Shown here: one piece after another, positions 52,659 through 61,900 of the stretch
How positions within the stretch are numbered: the stretch's first letter is position 1
Layout of the letters: every line of letters begins with the position of its first letter
NCBI GenBank assembly: GCA_023228995.1
Contig: JALOAD010000015.1
Coordinates: 4,320-68,319 of the forward strand
Reading direction: 5' to 3'
Origin: Candidatus Muiribacterium halophilum
Lineage (GTDB): Bacteria > Muiribacteriota > Muiribacteriia > Muiribacteriales > Muiribacteriaceae
DNA: 64,000 nt
Notes under the pieces: generated by a model
What the model saw: the letters and a program-made list of their open reading frames with translations, nothing else
The model's database searches: none
What the model was told of the DNA's origin: nothing
Translations under genes and position numbers: made by a program

Positions 52659-53287
52659 TGACAGCTAATATTAATTGGGTAACTGCATTTGTAACGATTT
52701 TTACAATAATAGATCCTTTTGGTCTAATTCCAATATTTCTTGGAGTAGCTGGAAAACTTGAAAAAAAACAAAGGATTAAAACAATTTTTTTATCATGTAC
52801 AATAGCATTGATTGTTTCTTCGTTTTTTTTATTTTTAGGAAAACCTTTATTAAAAGTATTAGGACTATCTTTTGAAAGTTTTTATATAGCAGGAGGAATA
52901 TTACTTTTTCTTGTAGCATTAGATATGCTTTTTGCAAGGCCAAGAAGAACAAGAAACTCTCCTGAAGAACAGGATGAAATAACTGATAATTATCTTGACA
53001 TTTCAGTGTTTCCTCTTGCAATACCAATGCTTGCAGGACCAGGGACAATTGCTACAATAATAATGTTCGCTTCTTCAGCAAAAAACATATTGGATTACGC
53101 AATAATTTTTGGATGTTTCGCAGTTTCACTATTAATATGCATGTTTTCAATGTTGTTTTCTGAATTTATTTTAAAATTACTAAAAAACACTGGACTAAAT
53201 GTTATAGACAGACTTATGGGAATGATACTTTCAGCTATGGCTGTACAATTTGTTTTAAATGCATTAAAAAATCTTTCGATTATTTAA
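52658..53287 (+). CDS. MarC-family integral membrane protein
   Basis: The 209-residue protein has six predicted membrane helices and the MarC/UPF0056 features IDPFGLIPIFLGVAG near residue 19 and FPLAIPMLAGPGTIATII near 110. The family's function is unresolved; the earlier multiple-antibiotic-resistance link has not held up. It is coupled to flgC by a one-base overlap, so it is co-transcribed with flagellar genes. Its 3' end overlaps the convergent His-rich gene by 24 bases. Confidence 0.9.
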   Translation: MTANINWVTAFVTIFTIIDPFGLIPIFLGVAGKLEKKQRIKTIFLSCTIALIVSSFFLFLGKPLLKVLGLSFESFYIAGGILLFLVALDMLFARPRRTRNSPEEQDEITDNYLDISVFPLAIPMLAGPGTIATIIMFASSAKNILDYAIIFGCFAVSLLICMFSMLFSEFILKLLKNTGLNVIDRLMGMILSAMAVQFVLNALKNLSII

Positions 53288-54127
53288 AGATATTTTTATA
53301 AAAATTAACAATAAAAGAAATAATAATAATTTCCATTCTATATAACTTTTTTCCCATAAAAATTTTGAATCAAAATGTTCATGTTTATGATGATGATGTT
53401 CATCTTTATCATGATTGTGAAAAACACCATGTTCACCATCTTCTATAAAATAAACAGGATGTTCTTCATGAAATTCACTATCTGAAAAATTAAATTTAAT
53501 TTTCATATCTTTTATAACATTATCATAAAATTCAAACTGTTCATTATTTTCTGTAGTTTTATATAACATACGTAACATTTTAATGTAATTTCCGTAAAAT
53601 AAATATTCTAATGGATCTTCTTTTTCAACCTTTTTTGTCTTTGAAAGCTCAAAAGCTATGAGAAGCGCTTGTTCAGCATTTTCATAATCTTTTGTAAAAA
53701 AAAGATTAATAAATCCAATTTCACCAAGTATTTTATGAATTTTATTATGTTTTGGATTTTTATGAATAAATTCGTTAAGTATATTTAAAGCTTTATCATA
53801 ATTTTTTAAATTTTTTGAATACATATAAGAAAGGTATATTGCTCCAATGTGATTATCTTTACTTAATGTATTAAACATTTCAAGCATTGATATCTGCTTG
53901 TAAATATCATTTCTAAAATCCTTTTTTATATGATAGAATTCATCAATTCTTACCCATAATATAGAAGCATAATATTTTTGAAAAGCATTTTTTAATATTC
54001 TAACAATATAAAAATCATCAAATTCATTGTTTTTAGTAAAGTTATATTTTGGAAAATAAAAAACATTAATTAAAATAAAACTAATTAAAAAAATTAAAAA
54101 TATATTTCTTTTACTAGTTAATATCAT
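53264..54127 (-). CDS. membrane TPR-like protein with His-rich segment, ABC-transporter associated
   Basis: The 287-residue protein has a membrane helix at each end (NIFLIFLISFILINVFYF; LLLFLLLLIFIKISL). Between them are TPR-like helices (ALNILNEFIHKNPKHNKIHK near residue 113). A metal-binding-looking stretch near 240-255 (HNHDKDEHHHHKHEHFD) holds eight His within about 16 residues and lies just before the last helix. It overlaps the ABC permease gene by four bases, so the three genes form one operon. A role in handling a divalent metal such as zinc, nickel or copper is inference only. Confidence 0.6.
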   Translation of the reverse strand: MILTSKRNIFLIFLISFILINVFYFPKYNFTKNNEFDDFYIVRILKNAFQKYYASILWVRIDEFYHIKKDFRNDIYKQISMLEMFNTLSKDNHIGAIYLSYMYSKNLKNYDKALNILNEFIHKNPKHNKIHKILGEIGFINLFFTKDYENAEQALLIAFELSKTKKVEKEDPLEYLFYGNYIKMLRMLYKTTENNEQFEFYDNVIKDMKIKFNFSDSEFHEEHPVYFIEDGEHGVFHNHDKDEHHHHKHEHFDSKFLWEKSYIEWKLLLFLLLLIFIKISLNNRKIF

Positions 54128-54861
54128 ATTTCCTTTCTCTCAAAAAAATAAGAAAAAATATTTATTATTAAAAAAGAATATAAAAATGAAAAAATCAATA
54201 TATATATAATATAAGTAAATGGAATGTGTTTTCCTGATATATAAGCTCTTATTATCTCAGAATAAAAATTAGAATCAGGTATTAAAAAACCAGATATTTT
54301 TTTAAGAAAAATATACTGAGTATTTGTTGATATATTTAAAACAACAGTATAAAAAAATAAAAAATAACTTAAAAAAAAGCCTTTAATAAAAGAAAAAACA
54401 AGAAATATACCAGATATTATAGAAATCCATACAAAAAATTTCAAAAGATAACTTATAAAAACATAAATAAATGCAAGCTTTAATCCATCAAAAACAACAC
54501 TTTCAAAAAATAATAACAAAAATATAATCAATAAATTTAAAGATAAAGTTAAAAAAATACCTTTTATTTTCCCAATAAAATACTTTTGTTTTGAAATTCC
54601 TCTTCCTAAAAGTAAATAAATTCTTTTTTCTTTTAAATCCACACCAATTTCAGAATATATCCATAATACAAGGAAAAAAAACACTAAAAAAGATAAAAAT
54701 GATAAGTTAATTCCAATAAATATTTCCCAAACAAAATGTTCTGAAAGAGTATTTATGTAAATATAACTTAAAAGATTAAACAATAAAAAAAATACAATCA
54801 ATGAATAGCTTTTTTTCTTAAATAAAGATATAAAAGTATATTTTGAAATAGTATCTAACAT
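54124..54861 (-). CDS. ABC-2-type transporter permease
   Basis: The 245-residue protein has six predicted membrane helices and cytoplasmic KEKRIYLLLGRGISKQKYFIGK near residue 73, the coupling region usual in ABC-2 permeases of the NosY/gliding type. It overlaps the ATPase gene by seven bases. The substrate is unknown. The neighbouring His-rich protein suggests metal or copper-site maturation (NosFY-like) as one option and export of a peptide as another. Confidence 0.75.
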   Translation of the reverse strand: MLDTISKYTFISLFKKKSYSLIVFFLLFNLLSYIYINTLSEHFVWEIFIGINLSFLSFLVFFFLVLWIYSEIGVDLKEKRIYLLLGRGISKQKYFIGKIKGIFLTLSLNLLIIFLLLFFESVVFDGLKLAFIYVFISYLLKFFVWISIISGIFLVFSFIKGFFLSYFLFFYTVVLNISTNTQYIFLKKISGFLIPDSNFYSEIIRAYISGKHIPFTYIIYILIFSFLYSFLIINIFSYFFERKEI

Positions 54862-55535
54862 CCTATAGCCTCTTTTTCAAAAATATTTCTCAAACTTTCA
54901 AAATCTAAAAACTCTTTAGTTTCTTTGATTTTTTTTATATTTGAATTATGAAGTATTATAAATCTATCAGAAATATCCCATACAAGCTCAAGATTATGCG
55001 ATGTAAAAAAAACTGTTTTACCTTTTTCTTTCATATCTAAAATTGATTTTTTAAGATTTCGCTGCGCAGTTATATCAAGACCAGAATACGGTTCATCCAT
55101 AAGAATAGTATTTCTTTTAGATAATTCACATATTACAATACCTGTTTTTTGTCTCATACCTTTAGAAAAATCAATAATTTTTTTATCAAATTCATTTATA
55201 CCATAACTTTCAAGTTTTTCTTCAACTAACTTTTTATTAGTTTTAATTCCTTCAAGCTCAAGCAGATAATTAATACATTCAATTGCAGTGAAATCTTCAA
55301 AAAAGTAAGGTAATTCAGGTAAAAATATAAAATCTTCTTTTTCTTTAAAAAATATATCACCTTTATCAGGTTTTGAAATTCCACTTATAAGTTTTAAAGT
55401 TGTAGTCTTACCTTGTCCGTTAAGTGCAATAAAAGAAACAATTTCATTTTTATATATATCAAAAGAAACATTTTCAAGTATTATTTTATTAGAGTATTTT
55501 TTTGAAATATTATTTAGACTGAAATTTATATTCAT
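54855..55535 (-). CDS. ABC transporter ATP-binding protein
   Basis: The 226-residue protein has Walker A ALNGQGKTTTLK near residue 37 (the first Gly of the motif is Ala), signature FSKGMRQKTGI near 133, Walker B NTILMDEPYSGLD near 152 and switch His FTSHNLEL near 187. It powers the permease encoded next. AAGGA precedes the ATG. It is the first gene of the three-gene operon that ends with the His-rich protein. Confidence 0.92.
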   Translation of the reverse strand: MNINFSLNNISKKYSNKIILENVSFDIYKNEIVSFIALNGQGKTTTLKLISGISKPDKGDIFFKEKEDFIFLPELPYFFEDFTAIECINYLLELEGIKTNKKLVEEKLESYGINEFDKKIIDFSKGMRQKTGIVICELSKRNTILMDEPYSGLDITAQRNLKKSILDMKEKGKTVFFTSHNLELVWDISDRFIILHNSNIKKIKETKEFLDFESLRNIFEKEAIGC

Positions 55536-55614
55536 AATTGAATCCTTTATAAAAAAAATTCTTTATAATAATTTTACAAACAAAAAAAAACCTTGTCAAA
55601 TACACTAAAAAAAA

Positions 55615-55635
55615 AAGCCTCCATAATAGAGGCTT
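55615..55635. terminator. bidirectional intrinsic terminator between pilin and ABC operon
   Basis: AAGCCTC, a seven-base loop and GAGGCTT form a perfect 7-bp stem flanked by A and T runs on both sides (TTTTTT after it on plus, nine T on minus). It lies 26 bases after the prepilin stop and should terminate that gene. Confidence 0.85.
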
Positions 55636-55661
55636 TTTTATAAAATATAAATTACAAATAA

Positions 55662-56048
55662 TTAGGATTGACCTGGTTCGTTATTAGCATTACCATGAAT
55701 ACTACAAACAACACCTTTTTTACCTTCATATGAATAAGAACCGCCACCAGTACAAGTTGGAAATTTACCACCTGCAAGATAATCCATTATTGCAGACTGA
55801 TCTCCATCACCAGTAAGTGCTACTGTATCTGTACCACCAACTTTAATAGTATCACCTTTTGTAGACTCCATATTAACCATTTCTATAGCAGCCTCAAGGT
55901 TTTTTGAGTTACCCCAACAAGTTTTTTTCTTAGCTTCTTCTCTTGCTTTTGAGAATCTTGGTAGAGCCATACCGGCAAGAATACCGATAATTGCAATAAC
56001 AATCATAAGTTCAATAAGTGTAAAACCTTTTTTCTTTCTAATAAACAT
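55662..56048 (-). CDS. type IV prepilin-like protein
   Basis: The 128-residue protein has a short basic leader and the cleavage/methylation motif KKKGFTLIELMIVIAIIGIL, with Gly8/Phe9 as the processing site and Glu at +5. The hydrophobic helix is followed by a small head with four Cys (near 43, 99 and 111 and one more) that may form disulphides. It could be a major pilin or a type II secretion pseudopilin. It stands alone, between a strong promoter and a terminator, far from pilB-T-C. AGGAGG precedes the ATG. Confidence 0.9.
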   Translation of the reverse strand: MFIRKKKGFTLIELMIVIAIIGILAGMALPRFSKAREEAKKKTCWGNSKNLEAAIEMVNMESTKGDTIKVGGTDTVALTGDGDQSAIMDYLAGGKFPTCTGGGSYSYEGKKGVVCSIHGNANNEPGQS

Positions 56049-56089
56049 ATTCTGCCTCCTTTATTTTTTTGGTTTTTATACCTAATTTA

Positions 56090-56098
56090 ATTATAACA
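56090..56098 (-). promoter_or_regulatory. extended -10 promoter of the prepilin gene
   Basis: The minus strand reads TGTTATAAT (56098-56090), an exact extended -10. TTGCGT 18 bases upstream is a weak -35. The leader is about 35 bases and contains AGGAGG. Confidence 0.65.
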
Positions 56099-56120
56099 CA
56101 TATAGTTTGAAAGACGCAAT

Positions 56121-56137
56121 AGGAAATTAAATCCTAT
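56121..56137 (-). promoter_or_regulatory. partly palindromic motif upstream of the prepilin promoter
   Basis: The plus strand reads AGGAAATTAAATCCTAT, with AGGA/TCCT ends. A 15/17 match, AAGAAATTGAATCCTAT, is at 63938-63954 in the same position relative to sbcD. It may be a regulator-binding site; two copies are too few to be sure. Confidence 0.3.
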
Positions 56138-56234
56138 TTAATTGAAAAACTTAAAAATGTAATTAGACAAATTTAACTATATGTTATACAATATAATATG
56201 TTCTATAATAAAGTATAAATTTACTGAGGTAAAT

Positions 56235-56543
56235 ATGAAAAGTATAAATTATAAAAAAACCAATGATCATATAATATCATTTGAAGGTTTTATTGACTCA
56301 ATAGAAGATGCTGCAACTGTATCTGAAATTTTTGATAAAATATCAAAAGATAAACCAGAAAACATAATAATAAATCTTGAAAAAGCAGAATATATAAACA
56401 GTTCTATTCTCGGTGTTTTTATGAAATATTATAGATTAATGCCATATTCAAAAATTTCAATAAAATGTTGCAATCCTTATATAAGAGATTTGTTAAGAAT
56501 AACAGCACTTGATAAATTTTTTATACTAGATCCATCTGAATAA
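56235..56543 (+). CDS. STAS domain protein
   Basis: From ATG 56235 the protein has 102 residues and is a single STAS domain: IISFEGFIDSIEDA at the start and AEYINSSILGVFMKYY near residue 53 as the acceptor loop, with Ser-Ser. ISIKCCNPYIRDLLRITAL completes the fold. GAGG precedes this ATG; a longer frame from 56181 has no ribosome site. It stands alone on the plus strand between the prepilin and the convergent uracil-DNA glycosylase gene. Confidence 0.85.
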   Translation: MKSINYKKTNDHIISFEGFIDSIEDAATVSEIFDKISKDKPENIIINLEKAEYINSSILGVFMKYYRLMPYSKISIKCCNPYIRDLLRITALDKFFILDPSE

Positions 56544-56551
56544 ATTTATTT

Positions 56552-57133
56552 TCAAAGTGTATTATAAAGATTTTTAACTAATTTAATATCTTGCCATGTC
56601 TGTTTTTTTATTATACTTGAATTTTCATTTCTCTCATTCCTAACAATATAACTTGGATGATACATTGGAATAACCTTAATATCGTTCCAATCATAAACAT
56701 TACCTCTAAGTTTTGATATACCATCTTTTTTATCAAGAAAAAATTTTGTAGCAGCATTTCCCAGAGTTATTATAATAGAAGGTTTCATAATCTCAATAAT
56801 ATAAAAAAGATAAGGAGAACACAAAGCAATTTCATCTTTTTCAGGATTTCTGTTTTCAGGAGGTCTACATTTAACAATATTAGTAATAAACATATCTTTT
56901 TCTCTATCAAACTCAACAGCTTCAAATATCTTTGTTAATAATTGTCCAGCTTTACCAACAAATGGAATTCCAGATTTATCCTCTTCTTCTCCAGGACCTT
57001 CTCCAACAACCAATATCTTTGACTCTATATTACCCATACCCGGAACAGTTTTTATTCTAGTCTCACTTAATCTACATAAAGTACAATTTTCTATAGTATT
57101 GCAAAGTTCATTTATTTCTAATTTTTTATCCAT
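56552..57133 (-). CDS. family 4 uracil-DNA glycosylase
   Basis: The 193-residue protein has the family 4 features: four cluster Cys (CTLC near residue 17, NIVKCRPPENRNP near 90 and CSPYL near 105), the active-site motif VGEGPGEEEDKSGIPFVG near 43, and MYHPSYIVR near 157. It removes uracil from DNA and carries an iron-sulphur cluster. It follows the SulP gene by nine bases and may be co-transcribed with it. Identification is firm. Confidence 0.94.
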   Translation of the reverse strand: MDKKLEINELCNTIENCTLCRLSETRIKTVPGMGNIESKILVVGEGPGEEEDKSGIPFVGKAGQLLTKIFEAVEFDREKDMFITNIVKCRPPENRNPEKDEIALCSPYLFYIIEIMKPSIIITLGNAATKFFLDKKDGISKLRGNVYDWNDIKVIPMYHPSYIVRNERNENSSIIKKQTWQDIKLVKNLYNTL

Positions 57134-57142
57134 AATCTCTTA

Positions 57143-58822
57143 TCATTCCCCTTGTTGAATCTTTTTGTGTTTCTTAATAAATTCAATCGCATTATCTATA
57201 TTTCTAAATATCTTATCTTCGCCTATTTTTAATATAAGTTTTGATTTTTTAAATGCAATCATTGGTTGTGCATTCACACCAGATAATAGAATAATAATAC
57301 CTTTTTTTTCACAATTTTCAATAAAATCTTCCAAAGCTTTAAGACCTGTAGCATCAATTGCAGGAACATGTCTCATTCTAACAATTAAATACTCAGGAAA
57401 TTCTGACATTTGATACAAAGCTGTTTTAAATTTTTCAGCAGCTCCAAAAAAGAAAGGACCATTTATCTCAAAAACAAGTACATTTTCAGGAATCTGCCTA
57501 TTAACTATAGAAAAAGCATCTTTTGCTATATCTTCCATATCATCTATATCTTTACCAATAAAATCAGCATTTGATACTTCAGACATTCTCTTCATAAACA
57601 AAAGTCCAGCCATAAAAACACCTGCCTGAATAGCAACAGTAAGATCAATCAAAACTGTAAGAAGAAAAGTTGTAAGCAATACAAAAACGTCACTCTTAGG
57701 CGATTTCAATATTTTTAAAAACAACCTCCACTCACTCATATGATATGCAACCACTATAAGAATTGCTGATAAAAGACACATAGGTATCAAAGCAGCCATT
57801 TTTCCAAAGAAAAGAAGAATCAATAACAATGTAAAAGCATGTACAATACCTGAAATTGGAGAAAAAGCACCATTTTTAATATTAGTAGCTGTTCTTGCAA
57901 TTGCTCCAGTTGCAGGAATACCCATAAACATAGGACAAATAATATTAGCTATTCCTTGTGCAACAAGCTCCATATTAGAACGATGTTTTCTACCAGTCAT
58001 ACCATCTGCTACTACTGCTGAAAGTAAAGATTCAATTCCACCAAGAAGTGCAATCGTTATTGCAGCTGGAAAAACAAGCTTTATTTTATCAAATGACATA
58101 TCAGGTAAAACAAATGCCGGAAAAGCCGAACTAACTTCACCAAATCTTGAACCAATTGTTTCAACAGGTATTTTAAAAATTTTAACCAACAATGTAACAA
58201 ATACAAGTGTAAATATTGTTGAAGGTATTTTTTTAGTTATTTTAGGAAAATATACAATAAGAAAAAGTGATAATATTCCTAATAAAGTTGAATACAAATC
58301 TATATTATTAAAATTTTCAATTAAAAACTTTATTTTTTGATGAAATTCTGCTGGGAAAGTACCTTTTACAATTCCTAAAAAATCTTTCAACTGACTAGAA
58401 AAAATTATCAATGCAATACCAGAAGTAAAACCAACAGTAACCGGATATGGTATAAATTTAATAATACTACCCATTCCAGAAAAACCCATAATTAAAAGTA
58501 AAATACCAGCAATTACAGTCGCTGTAGCCAGTCCTTCATAGCCAAAATCAGACACAACTTTAAAAATAACAACAATAAATGCACCTGTTGGACCACCTAT
58601 TTGAAACCTTGAACCGCTAAATATTGAAATAAGAAATCCAGCTATTATAGCAGTATATAATCCTTGTTCAGGTTTAACACCAGAAGCTATTGCAAATGCA
58701 ATTGCCAAAGGAAGTGCAACTATACCTACAATAAAACCAGCAGATAAATCTTTAAAAAAATGTTTTGAAGTATAACCTTCTTTTAACGAACTGATAAGTT
58801 TTGGCACAAATTCATTCTTCAT
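57143..58822 (-). CDS. SulP family anion transporter with STAS domain
   Basis: The 559-residue protein has 11-14 membrane helices: GIVALPLAIAFAIASGVKPE near residue 33, FQIGGPTGAFIVV near 73 and the region GIPATGAIARTATN near 300. A cytoplasmic STAS domain lies at about 435-550 (MRHVPAIDATGLKALEDF). SulP proteins move sulphate, bicarbonate or dicarboxylates. Substrate cannot be told. The STAS domain here is a transporter part, not a partner-switch protein. AGGAGCGG precedes the ATG. Confidence 0.93.
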   Translation of the reverse strand: MKNEFVPKLISSLKEGYTSKHFFKDLSAGFIVGIVALPLAIAFAIASGVKPEQGLYTAIIAGFLISIFSGSRFQIGGPTGAFIVVIFKVVSDFGYEGLATATVIAGILLLIMGFSGMGSIIKFIPYPVTVGFTSGIALIIFSSQLKDFLGIVKGTFPAEFHQKIKFLIENFNNIDLYSTLLGILSLFLIVYFPKITKKIPSTIFTLVFVTLLVKIFKIPVETIGSRFGEVSSAFPAFVLPDMSFDKIKLVFPAAITIALLGGIESLLSAVVADGMTGRKHRSNMELVAQGIANIICPMFMGIPATGAIARTATNIKNGAFSPISGIVHAFTLLLILLFFGKMAALIPMCLLSAILIVVAYHMSEWRLFLKILKSPKSDVFVLLTTFLLTVLIDLTVAIQAGVFMAGLLFMKRMSEVSNADFIGKDIDDMEDIAKDAFSIVNRQIPENVLVFEINGPFFFGAAEKFKTALYQMSEFPEYLIVRMRHVPAIDATGLKALEDFIENCEKKGIIILLSGVNAQPMIAFKKSKLILKIGEDKIFRNIDNAIEFIKKHKKIQQGE

Positions 58823-58916
58823 AATCCGCTCCTATTGAAAAACCCTGGCTCAATTACTTTTATCTAATTATTATATTAATACAACAACATAACATAAACA
58901 AGAAAAAGGATAATGT

Positions 58917-61900
58917 TTATTTTGGACCTTTAATCCCAGAACCAGTAATTACACTATTCCCATTTTTAGAAGGAATTACATTAATCTGAAGTGGAATTCT
59001 GTCTTTTAAAGCTTGAACATGCGATATTAAACCAATTATTTTACCAGAATGTTTTATTGCAGCCAGTGTATTAAGTGCTGTATGCATAGTTTCATCGTCT
59101 AGAGTACCAAATCCTTCATCAAGAAAAAGTGATTCAACACTTACCTTACCTGAATTAATCTCAGAAAGACCTAATGCAAGTGCAAGACTTACAATAAAAC
59201 TCTCTCCACCCGATAGATTTTTTGTACTTCTAATAATCCCAGCTTGATAATTATCAATTATATTTAATTCTAATGGTTTTTCTTTATCTCTAATTAAAAG
59301 ATATCTGTCAGAAAGTTTTTTAAGCTGATTATTTGCATATCTGACTACTATTTCAAAAGTTAAACCTTGGGCAAAATTTCTAAACTTTTTACCATCAGCT
59401 GAACCAATAAGTTCATTAAAATCATAAAATTCACTATAAACTTTTATATGTTTTTCCAACTGATTTGATTTATCACAATGTTTTTTTTTCTTTTCTAAAT
59501 CAGATTTTAATTTTTCATTTATTGCTCCAGTTTTCTGATTTATCTCATTAATTATATTATTAATATTTAAAATTTCTTCAGGTAAATTCGTTATATCAAT
59601 ATTTTTTAATTCCTCTGATTTATTCAATTCTTCTGAAGTAATTTTAAATTTATTCAAATTAACATCAATATCATTTAATTTTGAATTTAAAATTTTGCTT
59701 TCACTATATAAAAGCTCTTTTTTTTCATTTAATTTACTTATTTCATTTTTTTGAAAATAACATTCAAATAATTCATCTAAATTTTTAAAATTATTATCAA
59801 TACAAATTTTATTGATAATTTTATCTATTTTATCAAATTCATTATTATATTTTTCAATTTTAATTTTTACTTCTTCATATTTATTTTTTTTAATTTTAAT
59901 TTCATTTAAAATTTCATTTAATACATTATTAAAATCTTTTATCTCTATATCTTTTTCATTAAACTTATTTTCTATTCTATTCTTTTCTTCATCAGTATTC
60001 TTTTCACCAAATATATTTAATCTTTGTATTTTTAGATTTTCAAAATCAATTTTATAATCAAGAACTTCCTTTTCAATAAAATCCAAATTATCACTTTTAT
60101 TTTTAAATAATTTTCCTATTGAAACTAATTCTAATTCTTTTAATTTTTTTTCATTTTCAGCTTTATCTTTTTCGATTTTTGTATTTTTAAAATCATCATA
60201 TTTATTAAAAAATTCAGACATTATATTTTCATAAATGTTTAACTCTAAAATTTCATTAGTTAATAAAACTCCACTTTTAGTTATTTTTTGGTTATTTAAA
60301 GTTATATTTTCTTTGTTATCGGTTATTTTTTTTAAGTTTTCAGCTAAAAGATCTTTTGAGTTATTTAAACCTTTTTTTTCGACAGATTTTTTTTTGTCCA
60401 ATACATTATATTCTTCATTAAAAACTTTTTTATTTTCTTCTAAATCATATAACTTTTTTTTATTAATTTTTAAATTTAAAAGTTTTTCATTAAATTCTTT
60501 TAATATAATCTGTTTTTGCTCTTTTAAATCTTTTAGAAATACAATAATATTTTCATCAATAATATTTTTGGGAAGAATATTAATTTTATTTAATTTTCTT
60601 TGAATTGTAATTATTTCATGTTGTATAAATTCATTATCTTTATTAAGGTAATTGTTAATATTATCAAGTTCTGTAATTTTATTTTTCAAATTATTTATTT
60701 CAGACAATTTATTCTGCATAGAAATTCTATTTTCCTCAAGAGCATTTTTTTCTTTATCAAATACTTTTATATTTTCTTTTTCAGAAAACGGATGTTTTTT
60801 TGAACCGCATAAAGGACAAGGAACACCATTAACAAGATTGTTTCGCAATTCTTTAAGATTTTTTATATTATTTGATAGAATAAATTTTTTTTCAAGTAAA
60901 GAAACAGTTTCCTTTAAAATATTATAATTTTTTTCTAATAATTTTAATTCATTATTTTTATTTTCAATTTCCTTAGAATTCAGTTGTGTTTGTTGAATAT
61001 TTTTAGAAATTTTTTCTTTCTTAATATTTAATTCTTTGTATATTTCACTTACATTATCAATGTTTCTAATATAATTTTTATTTTCTTCAATAAAATCAAT
61101 TATAAAATCTTCATCTTTTTCTTTTAAAATATTAATAATATCATCGTTTAATTTAGTAATTTCTTTTTCAATTTCTTTCATATTTATTGAATTTTCAATC
61201 AAATTTTTTTCATTAATTTTTAATTCACTTTCATAATCTAAAATATCTTTTTTTAATTTTTCAGAATTTTCCTCTAATATATTAACTTCTTTATAATTAT
61301 TAAGATTATTTGAGTGTAAAATTTTCAAATTAGTATATTTTTCTTCTGATATTTCAACAATTTCAAGAGAATTCAACTTTTTTCCCATTTCTTTAATTTT
61401 AAAAATCAAATCATTTATGAAATGCTGATTTTTATCAAAATCCAATTTCACATTTTTAACAATTTGTTTTTCTTCATTAATTACTTTTTCTTTATTAAAA
61501 ATAGTTTTGTTCAGATCGTTTAATTTAATATCAATTGGAATTATCTTATTAATATTTTCATAAACAATTAATTTTTCCTCTTTTACTTTTTTAAATTCCT
61601 CTTCCAATTTAACTCTTAAAAATTCTTTCGTTTTTATTTGTGATTCAATATTTTTAATTTCATTTTCTAATAAAACCAATCTTTCCATTTCATTTTTTTT
61701 AAATTCAATATTATTTTTATATAAATTTATTTCATCAGAAAAATTCATTGATTTTATAATTTTATTTAATTTAAGAATTTCAGGTTCAAAATCTATTATC
61801 TTTTTTTTATTATTTTGAATATCATTTAATATATTTTCCCGATTATTTTCATTTTCTGCAATTTTTTTCATAAAAGATAATTTATCTTCTAATATATTCT

